Source of the DNA: Luteolibacter flavescens
GTDB lineage: Bacteria; Verrucomicrobiota; Verrucomicrobiia; Verrucomicrobiales; Akkermansiaceae
Assembly (NCBI RefSeq): GCF_025950085.1
Contig: NZ_JAPDDS010000007.1
Location: 186,001-250,000, forward strand
Direction: 5' to 3'
DNA length: 64,000 nucleotides
The position numbers were made by a program, and so were the translations under genes. Of this stretch, positions 52,456-60,052 are shown one piece after another (positions within the stretch are counted from its first letter, which is position 1; every line of letters starts with the position of its first letter). The notes under the pieces were generated by a model, which saw only the letters and a list, made by a program, of their open reading frames with translations, was not told the DNA's origin and did not search any database.

Positions 52456-53555
52456 TTGCGTGGGCGTTGGGGTTGTTTCGTTCCCTCTCGCACGATGCAT
52501 TCCAGCTTTGGACGGCGCGCACCTTTCGGCCGTTTCGGCGGTCGCTCATGCGCCTCGATGACCGAGAGAACGCGCCTCTCGTCGGCACGCAGGAATGCGC
52601 TCCCATCAGACTTTCTCAGCAGTGGCGGGCGAGCCTGCATGCGCCCGTGAAGATCGCCTTTCCGGAAGGCGCGAAAAATGGCCGGATGGATGTAATAGCT
52701 GCGGCAAGTGGCAGGTGTGTGATTCAACCGCTCCGCCGTGGTGCGTATCGCGACGTTCTCCGCCCTCCTGATTGCGGTTTTCGACTCGGGCGGTGGCATG
52801 CGCCCAAGCTCTCGTGCGCAAGTCACAGTGGCACGCCAGGTTCGGAATTGCTTTGCTGTGAAATCCCCGCCGCTGATCTCCTTCAGCCAATCGTTCACGT
52901 CCCCGGACTCGATCGGCCGCCAGCGTCGCCCGACCCGGTGGCAAAAGAGATACTGCCCGGGCAACTCCTGCAGCTCCTCCACCAGTGCGCTCACCCGTGC
53001 ATCGTCGATGCGGGTGCGATGCTCCTTTCCCGCCTTGCCCCTGAAGCGGAGTTGCAAGCCCTCATCGGTTTCCCGGACATGGCGGGTCAGGAGTGAAGCT
53101 AGTCCGAAGCTTCGATTCTCCCGGACATAGCGGTGGTTGCCGATGCGAAAGCCCGTCTGGTCCAGCAGGGTGACGATGCCGGCGATGATGCGGTCCCGAT
53201 CCAGTGAGTCCCCATCAAGCGCGGCGCGCACCCTTCGCCGGATGCTGGGGAGGGCCTTCGCGAAGTCGGTCAGGTGCATGAATTTCCGGTCGCCTGCCAG
53301 ACGGTGCCACTCCGGGTGATAGCGGTACTGCTTGCGGCCCCTTTGGTCGAGTCCGGTCGCTTGCAGATGGCCATTCTCCGCCATGCAAATCCACACACCC
53401 TCGTAGGCGGGCGGCACGGCCAACGAGGCGATACGCGAGCGCTCCAGCTTGTCGCGGAGCAGCGTGCCCTCGGGCAGATGATAGGAAAAGCCACGGCCCG
53501 CCCGGCCCCTGCGGTACCCCGGCATGCCATCGTGCGTGAAAATCAGTCCCGCCAT
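52452..53555 (-). CDS. DNA topoisomerase IB (poxvirus type)
   Basis: A 367-residue type IB topoisomerase that relaxes supercoils through a 3'-phosphotyrosine. Seen are the N-terminal domain AYEGVWICMAENGHLQATGL followed by YRYHPEWHRL, the catalytic core LQLRFRGKAGKEHRTRI and AKQFRTWRATVTCAREL, and the nucleophile region LNHTPATCRSYYIHPAIF with the active Tyr. A basic tail follows. The start is ATG 53555; the extension to 53831 is unsupported. It leads a three-gene operon with overlapping starts. Such enzymes in bacteria are typical of large soil genomes. Confidence 0.92.
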   Translation of the reverse strand: MAGLIFTHDGMPGYRRGRAGRGFSYHLPEGTLLRDKLERSRIASLAVPPAYEGVWICMAENGHLQATGLDQRGRKQYRYHPEWHRLAGDRKFMHLTDFAKALPSIRRRVRAALDGDSLDRDRIIAGIVTLLDQTGFRIGNHRYVRENRSFGLASLLTRHVRETDEGLQLRFRGKAGKEHRTRIDDARVSALVEELQELPGQYLFCHRVGRRWRPIESGDVNDWLKEISGGDFTAKQFRTWRATVTCARELGRMPPPESKTAIRRAENVAIRTTAERLNHTPATCRSYYIHPAIFRAFRKGDLHGRMQARPPLLRKSDGSAFLRADERRVLSVIEAHERPPKRPKGARRPKLECIVREGTKQPQRPRK

Positions 53556-53627
53556 GATGGCTCTCCTTCGCAATCGTCGCACCAGTTTCTGTGACGGCGG
53601 CACGCAGGCTGCGAATGGTGATCCACC

Positions 53628-53909
53628 ATGAAAACCTGCGAATGCTGCGGCAACCAATACGAGAGGTGCATCGAAGTCTCCGTCGATGGTCAGACCTTCA
53701 CCTTCGACTGTTTCGAATGTGCGATCCAGATGCTTGCGCCAACTTGTCCCCACTGCGACTGCCGTATCATCGGCCACGGAGTGGAGGCGGAGGGCGTGAT
53801 CTATTGCTGTGGACATTGCTCCCGGCAACAAGGTGCCGAAGGCATCGTGGACAATGCGGACAATGCGGACAAAGCTGATGATGCCGGGGCGACGGTGGTC
53901 TCAGTCTGA
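53628..53909 (+). CDS. Cysteine-rich small zinc-binding protein (metallothionein-like)
   Basis: A 93-residue protein with 12 Cys in the first 64 residues: C4, C6, C7, C14, C28, C31, C40, C43, C45, C60, C61, C64. Motifs include CECCGNQYERC, CFEC, CPHCDC and CCGHC. This suggests two or three zinc sites. The tail has a short repeat (DNADNADKADD). It resembles bacterial metallothionein-like proteins, but the order is not that of classical SmtA. Its stop lies within the convergent sugar dehydrogenase gene by 9 bases. Confidence 0.7.
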   Translation: MKTCECCGNQYERCIEVSVDGQTFTFDCFECAIQMLAPTCPHCDCRIIGHGVEAEGVIYCCGHCSRQQGAEGIVDNADNADKADDAGATVVSV

Positions 53910-55106
53910 TCCAGGCTCTTCCTTCAGCGCATCCTTCGAGTGCCAGATCCGATAGATGACTCCACCGCTGTCATCGCTCATGAGGATCGTGCCATCGGTC
54001 CACTCCGCGAGTCCACACGGTCTCGCGAAGTGCGCCTTGTCGCCTTCCAGATAAAAGCCCGTAACGAAGTCCTCGAATGCCTGTGGCTCCCCGTTTTTGA
54101 AGCGGAGCCTTACCACCTTGTAGCCGCTCGGTTCACTGCGGTTCCATGAGCCATGGAGTGTGACCAGCGCGTCGCCGTGGAAGTCCTCCGGGAATTGCTT
54201 TGCCGAGGGGAAGATCATCGCCATCGGTGCGCTGTGGGCATCGAGCGTCATCAGGCTGGGTTCGCACTCCTTGGCATACGCTTCCCATGTTTTGCCGATG
54301 TCTTCCTTCGGGTCTCGCGCCGGATTCGGTTTCCCGTTCTCAAACACGAAGGGCCAACCGTAGTTCTTCCCCGATTTGATCTCGTTCAGCTCCTCGCCTT
54401 GCGAGTCGTCCCCGAGCCAATCGATGCCGTGATCCACACCATACATCCGCAGCGTCTCGGGGTGCCAGGCGAAGCCGATGGTGTTCCGCAGGCCGGTGGC
54501 ATGAATCCGGCGGCCCTTCCCGTCGGTCTGTAGCTCCAGCATGGTAGCGCTTTCAGGATTGGGTTCCGGTGCGGCGTTGCAGGTGCTGCCGACGGAAAGA
54601 TAGAGCGAACCACTCGGGCCGAAGCCGATGGTTCGGTTCGGGTGTTGTCCGGCATCGGGCAGGTCGGTGTAGAGCTTCTGAAGGGGGCCAAAGGTGCCGT
54701 CCTCGCGGATCTGCGCGGTGTGGACCTCGCGGATCGCCGCTAGGTAGGCGATGCCTTCGCGGATCGCGATGCCGTGGACGTGGGGGAGCTTGAGGACGGT
54801 GATGGGCTCCTCGGCGAGGCCGTCGCCATCCTTGTCCTGCAACATGATCACGTCGCCGTCTTCGCCACGGCGGGTGACGTAAACCCGGCCCTCCGGCGAG
54901 ACGGCCATCATTCGCGGCTTCCCGAGATCCTTGGCGAACACGGTCACGGTGAAGCCATCCGCCACTTTCAGCGAGGCCATGCGCTCTTCACTCGCCGGGA
55001 CCAGGGGAGGGCGGTTCACGCTGCCGGTGATGGTGGCGGGCTCCTTCGCCTCCTCTGCATGGAGCGATAGCGCGAGAACAAGTGATGCTGCAAGTGACGC
55101 TTTCAT
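53901..55106 (-). CDS. PQQ-dependent sugar dehydrogenase-like secreted beta-propeller
   Basis: About 401 residues. A signal peptide (MKASLAASLVLALSLHAE) is followed by a six-bladed propeller of the sorbosone/glucose dehydrogenase type: MMAVSPEGRVYVTRRGEDG, LPHVHGIAIREGIAYLA, NRTIGFGPSGSLYLSVGSTC, GLRNTIGFAWHPETLRMYGV, SGKNYGWPFVF and LHGSWNRSEPSGYKVVRL. It probably oxidises sugars in the periplasm using PQQ. Alternative start ATG 55115. No PQQ biosynthesis genes are near, so PQQ may be scavenged, or the protein may bind another ligand. Confidence 0.88.
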   Translation of the reverse strand: MKASLAASLVLALSLHAEEAKEPATITGSVNRPPLVPASEERMASLKVADGFTVTVFAKDLGKPRMMAVSPEGRVYVTRRGEDGDVIMLQDKDGDGLAEEPITVLKLPHVHGIAIREGIAYLAAIREVHTAQIREDGTFGPLQKLYTDLPDAGQHPNRTIGFGPSGSLYLSVGSTCNAAPEPNPESATMLELQTDGKGRRIHATGLRNTIGFAWHPETLRMYGVDHGIDWLGDDSQGEELNEIKSGKNYGWPFVFENGKPNPARDPKEDIGKTWEAYAKECEPSLMTLDAHSAPMAMIFPSAKQFPEDFHGDALVTLHGSWNRSEPSGYKVVRLRFKNGEPQAFEDFVTGFYLEGDKAHFARPCGLAEWTDGTILMSDDSGGVIYRIWHSKDALKEEPGSD

Positions 55107-55322
55107 GGCTGTCATGCAGATCGCAGATTCCACACCATGAAGGATGCGGGCCCGGTCCGTGTCTGCGGATGCTCGGCAAATGCAGATTGCCAGCGGTGAA
55201 TGCGCACCTTGCAAACGTGCGGCGCAGGCACGCATTGCAGCAGCGCGGGATTCACAGCGGTATCGCGATTGCTGAGTTATGGCAGGGGTCAACAAGGCCC
55301 CGCCAACAATCCGACTGAACTC

Positions 55323-55760
55323 ATGAATGCTACCCACGAATGTATCGACGTCTGCAATAGCCTCCTCCGTGGAGAACTCTCCGCCATCGAGACCTACGAC
55401 CAGGCCATCGAGAAATTTGACAGCGAGATCGAACGCTCCGCCCTCCGCGCCATCCGAAATGAGCACGATGCGAGCGCCGCACTTCTTCGCGAGCACCTGA
55501 ATGACATGGGAGCCGCCGCGGCCACCGATTCAGGTGCTTGGGGCACCTTTGCTAAGGCAGTGGAAGGCACCGCCAAGATGCTCGGCGAATCGCCCGCTCT
55601 CGCCGCCCTCCAGCAGGGTGAAGAACACGGCATCGACGAGTATGAAAAGGCTCTCCGCAACCGCGACGTAATGGAAGAGGTGAAGGTGGTGATCCGCCAG
55701 CAGCTCCTCCCTCCGCTTTCCGAGCACATCGCCGCGCTTGATCGCCTGCGCGCGAAGTGA
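55323..55760 (+). CDS. DUF2383/PA2169-like four-helix-bundle protein
   Basis: A 145-residue helical protein. ECIDVCNSLLRGELSAIETY, IEKFDSEIERSALRAIRNEH, LLREHLNDMGAAAATDSGAW, EHGIDEYEKALRNRDVM and IRQQLLPPLSEHIAALDRLR recall ferritin-like bundles of the DUF2383 (PA2169) family. Regularly placed Glu and His could bind metal. Such proteins are common in stress-response clusters of soil bacteria. Start ATG 55323. A strong terminator follows after 18 bases. Confidence 0.85.
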   Translation: MNATHECIDVCNSLLRGELSAIETYDQAIEKFDSEIERSALRAIRNEHDASAALLREHLNDMGAAAATDSGAWGTFAKAVEGTAKMLGESPALAALQQGEEHGIDEYEKALRNRDVMEEVKVVIRQQLLPPLSEHIAALDRLRAK

Positions 55761-55778
55761 TTCTCACACACGCGAAAG

Positions 55779-55812
55779 AGGCCGGTCCGCCACGTGCGGA
55801 CCGGCCTTTTTT
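55779..55812 (+). terminator. Strong rho-independent terminator
   Basis: A perfect 12-bp stem AGGCCGGTCCGC/GCGGACCGGCCT with loop CACGT is followed by TTTTT. It sits after the helical-bundle gene and could also stop the convergent gene ending at 55826 on the minus strand, though that strand shows no T run after the stem. Confidence 0.93.
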
Positions 55813-55825
55813 CGTTCCATGAGAT

Positions 55826-56077
55826 TCATTGCTCGCGGACCCACACCAGCCGTCCATTGATCCGGTCGGCCAGGAATGTCCACTCCTGCGGCCTGGCGGG
55901 AATCATGCCGCCCATATCACCCTCCTGGGGTGAAATGGTGATCCGCTCGCGGCGGAAGACGTGGGAGAGTTTTCCCGTGCTCCACTCGGGCACGTGGCTC
56001 GCTTCGATCCAGTCGCCGACTTCGCAGTCCTCGCGGGCGATGCGGCAGCTTCCATTGCTTGTTGGGTCCGTGTTCAT
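55826..56077 (-). CDS. Small hypothetical protein
   Basis: An 83-residue protein without signal peptide: CRIAREDCEVGDWIEASHVP, KLSHVFRRERITISPQEGDM, then MIPARPQEWTFLADRINGRL. The Gly/Asp/Trp pattern suggests a small beta-barrel such as an SH3-like fold, but no family is certain. Convergent with the helical-bundle gene. Confidence 0.6.
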   Translation of the reverse strand: MNTDPTSNGSCRIAREDCEVGDWIEASHVPEWSTGKLSHVFRRERITISPQEGDMGGMIPARPQEWTFLADRINGRLVWVREQ

Positions 56078-56214
56078 CTTGGTATGGAGTGAGAGGTGTC
56101 TCCGGGGAGCATGGCTTGGGTTGCTTGCACAGGTATTCCAGCAGATGGTGTTCCGTCGTTCTGAGTGGGTCGCGACGTGCTGGTGAAAGCTAGGGGAGAA
56201 GCACCCCGCCTTGC

Positions 56215-57063
56215 ATGGAATTCAGCCACTACCGCACCGTTTCCGCGTCGTTGCTTGAATACGGGCGTGGCATCGCGGGCGGACTGATTTTTTCGCTGCC
56301 GTTGCTCTACACGATGGAGGTGTGGTGGTCGGGCTTCCTGCTCGATCCATGGCGCATCTTGCTCTACGTCATCGCGACTTTCGCACTGCTGCTCCTTTAT
56401 AATCGCTTCGCCGGATTGCGCCGTGATGCGACTTTCCGCGAGGTGGCAATCGACTCGGTGGAGGAGATGGGTCTCGGGCTAGTGATCGCCGCAGTCGTCT
56501 TGTGGCTGACCGGTCAACTCGACACCGCGAGCGGGACCTACGAGGTCACGGGCAAGGTGGTGATGGAAGCGATGACCGTCGCGATCGGGGTCTCGGTCGG
56601 GACTTCCCAACTCGGCGGTGGGGAGCATGATGACGAGGGCATGGGCAGCCCGGATGGCGGCGAGGAGGGGCAGTATCTCCCGCAAGTCGGCATTGCCCTG
56701 TGTGGCGCTGTTCTCTTCGCGGCGAATGTCGCGGCCACCGAGGAAATCATGGTCATCGCGATGGACAGTCCTCCCTCGCGCATACTGCTGCTCGCCGTCG
56801 TGTCCATGCTCGGGGCCGCTTGGACTCTCACCTACTCCGGCATGCACGGTGCCGACCGTCATGTGAGGAAGGAGACCCGCGTCGAGCACGTCCGTGGAAT
56901 CGTCACGACCTACGCGGTGGCCCTCATCGCTGCGGCGGGCTGCCTGTATTTCTTCGGTCGCTTCGATGGCCAGCCGCTGACGCTCTCATTCGCCATGTGT
57001 GTCGTGGCCGGGGTGCCCGCCTCCCTCGGAGCCTCGGCCGGTCGTCTTCTCCTCCAATCTTGA
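56215..57063 (+). CDS. TIGR02587-family (DUF2391) integral membrane protein
   Basis: A 282-residue membrane protein with seven or eight helices. The start LEYGRGIAGGLIFSLPLLYT and the segment MEVWWSGFLLDPWRILLYVI, followed by VEEMGLGLVIAAVVLWLTG and IAMDSPPSRILLLAVVSMLG, match the TIGR02587 family. Its function is unknown. It is followed by its usual partner (TIGR02588) after 11 bases. Confidence 0.88.
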   Translation: MEFSHYRTVSASLLEYGRGIAGGLIFSLPLLYTMEVWWSGFLLDPWRILLYVIATFALLLLYNRFAGLRRDATFREVAIDSVEEMGLGLVIAAVVLWLTGQLDTASGTYEVTGKVVMEAMTVAIGVSVGTSQLGGGEHDDEGMGSPDGGEEGQYLPQVGIALCGAVLFAANVAATEEIMVIAMDSPPSRILLLAVVSMLGAAWTLTYSGMHGADRHVRKETRVEHVRGIVTTYAVALIAAAGCLYFFGRFDGQPLTLSFAMCVVAGVPASLGASAGRLLLQS

Positions 57064-57074
57064 AAACAGTTCCC

Positions 57075-57482
57075 ATGTCCCAGACGAAGCATCCCGCCGA
57101 TGATCGCAAGCGCGGCAAGAACCCGCTCGAGTGGATCGTCTTCGCACTCTCATCCGTGCTCGTCATCGCGATGATCGCCGTCCTCACGGTGGAGGCACTC
57201 AGGTGGCAGGATCGGCCTCCCGCGCTGTCTGCCAAGATCGGCGAGATGGAATTCAAGGACGGCACCGTGATTGTCCCCGTGGAAGTCGTGAACCACGGCG
57301 ACATCGCGGCGAGCGAGGTGAATGTCGCCGTCACCAGGACGGAAGGCGACGCGGTGCAACAGTCCGGCGTTCGCTTCGATTTCGTCCCCCGCCAAGGGAC
57401 CCGCCGTGGCACGGTGTCATTCCCCGGCGCGGTCTCTCCCGGCGAAGTCCGGATCACCGGGGTCGGGTTCGCCGAGCCCTAG
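57075..57482 (+). CDS. TIGR02588-family membrane-anchored protein
   Basis: A 135-residue protein with an N-terminal anchor (WIVFALSSVLVIAMIAVLTV) and an exported beta-sandwich (KDGTVIVPVEVVNHGDIAAS; RFDFVPRQGTRRGTVSF). It matches the TIGR02588 family, which is regularly coded next to TIGR02587. Together they may form a membrane complex of unknown role. The start is ATG 57075, 11 bases after the upstream stop. Confidence 0.85.
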   Translation: MSQTKHPADDRKRGKNPLEWIVFALSSVLVIAMIAVLTVEALRWQDRPPALSAKIGEMEFKDGTVIVPVEVVNHGDIAASEVNVAVTRTEGDAVQQSGVRFDFVPRQGTRRGTVSFPGAVSPGEVRITGVGFAEP

Positions 57483-57583
57483 CAGGTCAGATCGGCATGA
57501 CTGCCATATGGCTTTTGTTGCTTGCATTGGGTCGCATCGAAAAGCATCTAGTGACTACGGCCCGTTTCACGGGTTCCGGTCCC

Positions 57584-58621
57584 ATGCCCCCATCACGCAG
57601 AGCGACGATCAAGGACATTGCCCATGCCGCCGGCCTGAGCACCGCCGCCGTTTCCCAGGCGCTGCGACCGCACCCGAAGTCGAATATCAAGCTCCAGCAG
57701 GAGACCATCGAGCGCGTGAAGCGTGTCGCCGCCGAGCTGAATTACCAGCCGCATGCCGGAGCCCGCTCGATCCGCTCGAACAGCTTCGACACCATCGGCT
57801 ACTTCGCCGCGAAGACCGGCCTCTTCATCAATTCGCCTGCCGGGTATCTCGCCGGGGTGCATGATATTGCGGAGGGCCAGCGTTCCCGCATCACGCTGAT
57901 CCGCCTGCAGGTGGATACCGCCGATCTCTCGCAGGCAATGCCGACCGTCTTCAGCGAGCGGAATCTGGATGCGCTCGTCATCGAGAGCTACAGCGAGCTC
58001 GCCCGCCAGATCTACGAGCGGGTGCAGGCGTCCCGTCTGCCGGTGATCTTCCTCAACGATCGTCACGAGACGAATTCGGTGTATGTGGACGATGAATGGG
58101 CGGCGGGTGAATTGACCCGGCATCTCATCGAGAAGGGCTACAAGCGCATCGGCTTCCTCCATCGGAATGTCGAGGGCGGCCCGCCGGTGAAGCTGATGCA
58201 TCACAGCGCGGTGGATCGCGAGAATGGCTATCGCAAGGCGATGCGGAAGGCGAAGCTCCCCGCTACTTGCCACCCGGTCACGATCAAGGCCATCGTCGGT
58301 TTCGACGTGGAGATGTCCGCGGAGGATTGGGAAGTGATCTCCGGATTCGATGCCGTGGTTGCTTACGATGATGACTTGGCAAATCTCGTCGGCCGGGCCG
58401 CTTATGACCGCGGCGTGCGCGTCCCGGATTCACTGGCGATCGCCAGCTTCAATGGCGACTACGCCTCCCTCTGCGCATGGCAGCGTCTCACCACGATGCA
58501 GATCCCTGCCTACGAGATGGGCAAGAAGGCCGCCGAGATGGCCTTCGAGCTTTTCCGCGAGGGCGTGGACATTCCTTCGGTGTCCTATCGCCCGACCCTG
58601 CTCGTCGGGCAGACGACCTGA
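57584..58621 (+). CDS. LacI-family transcriptional regulator
   Basis: A 345-residue regulator. The N-terminal helix-turn-helix is TIKDIAHAAGLSTAAVSQAL, with the hinge AAELNYQPHAGARSIRSNSF near 45. A periplasmic-binding-protein-like effector domain follows (LDALVIESYSELARQIYERV; GYKRIGFLHRNVEGG; VVAYDDDLANLVGRAAYDRG). Such proteins usually bind sugars. No sugar operon is adjacent, so its targets are likely elsewhere or include itself. Start ATG 57584. Confidence 0.92.
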   Translation: MPPSRRATIKDIAHAAGLSTAAVSQALRPHPKSNIKLQQETIERVKRVAAELNYQPHAGARSIRSNSFDTIGYFAAKTGLFINSPAGYLAGVHDIAEGQRSRITLIRLQVDTADLSQAMPTVFSERNLDALVIESYSELARQIYERVQASRLPVIFLNDRHETNSVYVDDEWAAGELTRHLIEKGYKRIGFLHRNVEGGPPVKLMHHSAVDRENGYRKAMRKAKLPATCHPVTIKAIVGFDVEMSAEDWEVISGFDAVVAYDDDLANLVGRAAYDRGVRVPDSLAIASFNGDYASLCAWQRLTTMQIPAYEMGKKAAEMAFELFREGVDIPSVSYRPTLLVGQTT

Positions 58622-58633
58622 AGCTTCGTGCTG

Positions 58634-59827
58634 TCAGATGAGATGCACTTCGGGAGTGGTGCCGTTTTCCGCTGCGGTCGCATCGCGCGCTTCCTTCACC
58701 ACGAGCTGGATGAATTGGAGCTTCTTCAGCACGGGACGCGAGAGGATGAAGGGATAGAAGTCATGCTGACCCATGCTCCGGGCGATCTCATTGAGCGCGG
58801 TGACGAGGTCCATCCAGGAGTTCACCAGCGATAGCAGGCGCTTCGCATCCGCGTCCTCGGGATCGTAGAGATCTTCCAGTTGGAAAGGCTCGATCTCCAC
58901 CTCGATGTCATCGCCGCTCATCCCGTAGCCGAGTGCGGTGTCCAGGCTATCCACCAGATGCAGGTAGTGGGCGAAGCACTCGGCCCAGTCCTCCCACGGA
59001 TGCACGGAGGCGTAGGCGCTGATGTGGTTGTTCGGCCAATCGACAGGCGGGCCGTTCTGATAGTTTCGCTGAAGCGCCGCATTGTAGTCGTCCCGCTCGT
59101 CACCGAAGAGCGCGCGGAATTTCTCATGCCATGGCGTGCCCGCGACCAGCCTGTCCCAGTAGTAGTGGCCGATCTCGTGACGGAAGTGGCCGAGAAGCGT
59201 GCGATACGGCTCGTGCATCTCATGACGGATGCGCTCACGGATGGAGTCGTCGGCTTCCTCGACATTGATGGTGATGAGCCCGTTGCCGTGGCTGGTCAGG
59301 ATGTGCGGGCCTCCGGGTGGCGTGCGCAGGAGATCGAACATCATGCCGCTCTCCGGATCTTCCTCGACCTTCGATTTCACCGGTAGGCCGATGGCCAGGA
59401 GCTGCGAAACGAGGCGGCGCTTGGCATTTTCGATGGACCGCCAATAGCGCCCGCTGTCCGGATCGGCGAGATTCGGGATGGTGCGGTTCAGGCGGCAGGA
59501 GATGCAGAGGTCGGAGGCATGCTCGGAGGGAAGCAGCCAATTGCAGCCTGCTGGCGAGTCGAGATTCGCGCATCGCCGGTAGGCCTGCGCCGGGGCCTCG
59601 TCGCCCGCCAGCGTCCATGTCCCCGCGATGGTGCCGGGTAGCAGGGCGCGCATGTCCACACGCTCCGGCTCGTATCCGAGCATCGATCCACAGGCGAGGC
59701 ACACGCTGTTCCGGAAGAAAACCGGGCGTCCGCAAGAGCATCGGTAGGTGCGGCCACGGCGGGGCAGGTCTGCGGTGCGCCAGCCCTCCGTGAGCCGGGT
59801 GGCGATATTTTCAGCGAGGGTCTTCAT
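58634..59827 (-). CDS. Putative zinc metallopeptidase with N-terminal zinc ribbon (Peptidase_Mx type)
   Basis: A 397-residue protein. A zinc ribbon with C30, C32, C43 and C46 (CSCGRPVFFRNSVCLACG) is followed by a second Cys set near 86-111 (CANLDSPAGC and CISC). The catalytic HEIGH motif is at about 217-221 (LLGHFRHEIGHYYWDRLVAG). A conserved aromatic region (YASVHPWEDWAECFAHYLHL) carries a further Glu-rich site like other gluzincins. This matches the putative zinc-binding metallopeptidase family (Peptidase_Mx) found in many environmental bacteria. Substrate unknown. It is convergent with the LacI gene. Confidence 0.85.
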   Translation of the reverse strand: MKTLAENIATRLTEGWRTADLPRRGRTYRCSCGRPVFFRNSVCLACGSMLGYEPERVDMRALLPGTIAGTWTLAGDEAPAQAYRRCANLDSPAGCNWLLPSEHASDLCISCRLNRTIPNLADPDSGRYWRSIENAKRRLVSQLLAIGLPVKSKVEEDPESGMMFDLLRTPPGGPHILTSHGNGLITINVEEADDSIRERIRHEMHEPYRTLLGHFRHEIGHYYWDRLVAGTPWHEKFRALFGDERDDYNAALQRNYQNGPPVDWPNNHISAYASVHPWEDWAECFAHYLHLVDSLDTALGYGMSGDDIEVEIEPFQLEDLYDPEDADAKRLLSLVNSWMDLVTALNEIARSMGQHDFYPFILSRPVLKKLQFIQLVVKEARDATAAENGTTPEVHLI

Positions 59828-60052
59828 CGGGAGCGGGTGAATGCAAGGGGAGGGTGGACGGGCTGCGGGCCCGGCATCCCGCCGAATCTAGCGGAAGTCG
59901 CGAAATCGGAAAGGGAAGTATTTCACGGGGCACGCACATCCTTCGCTGGCGCGTGCCCGGGATTGTGCTTCCGGACGCGGCCGGGGATGCTTAACTCCAA
60001 GATGACCGACGGCCCGCTCCGTTAGACCGATCCCGCCGACCGGACCCAAGCC

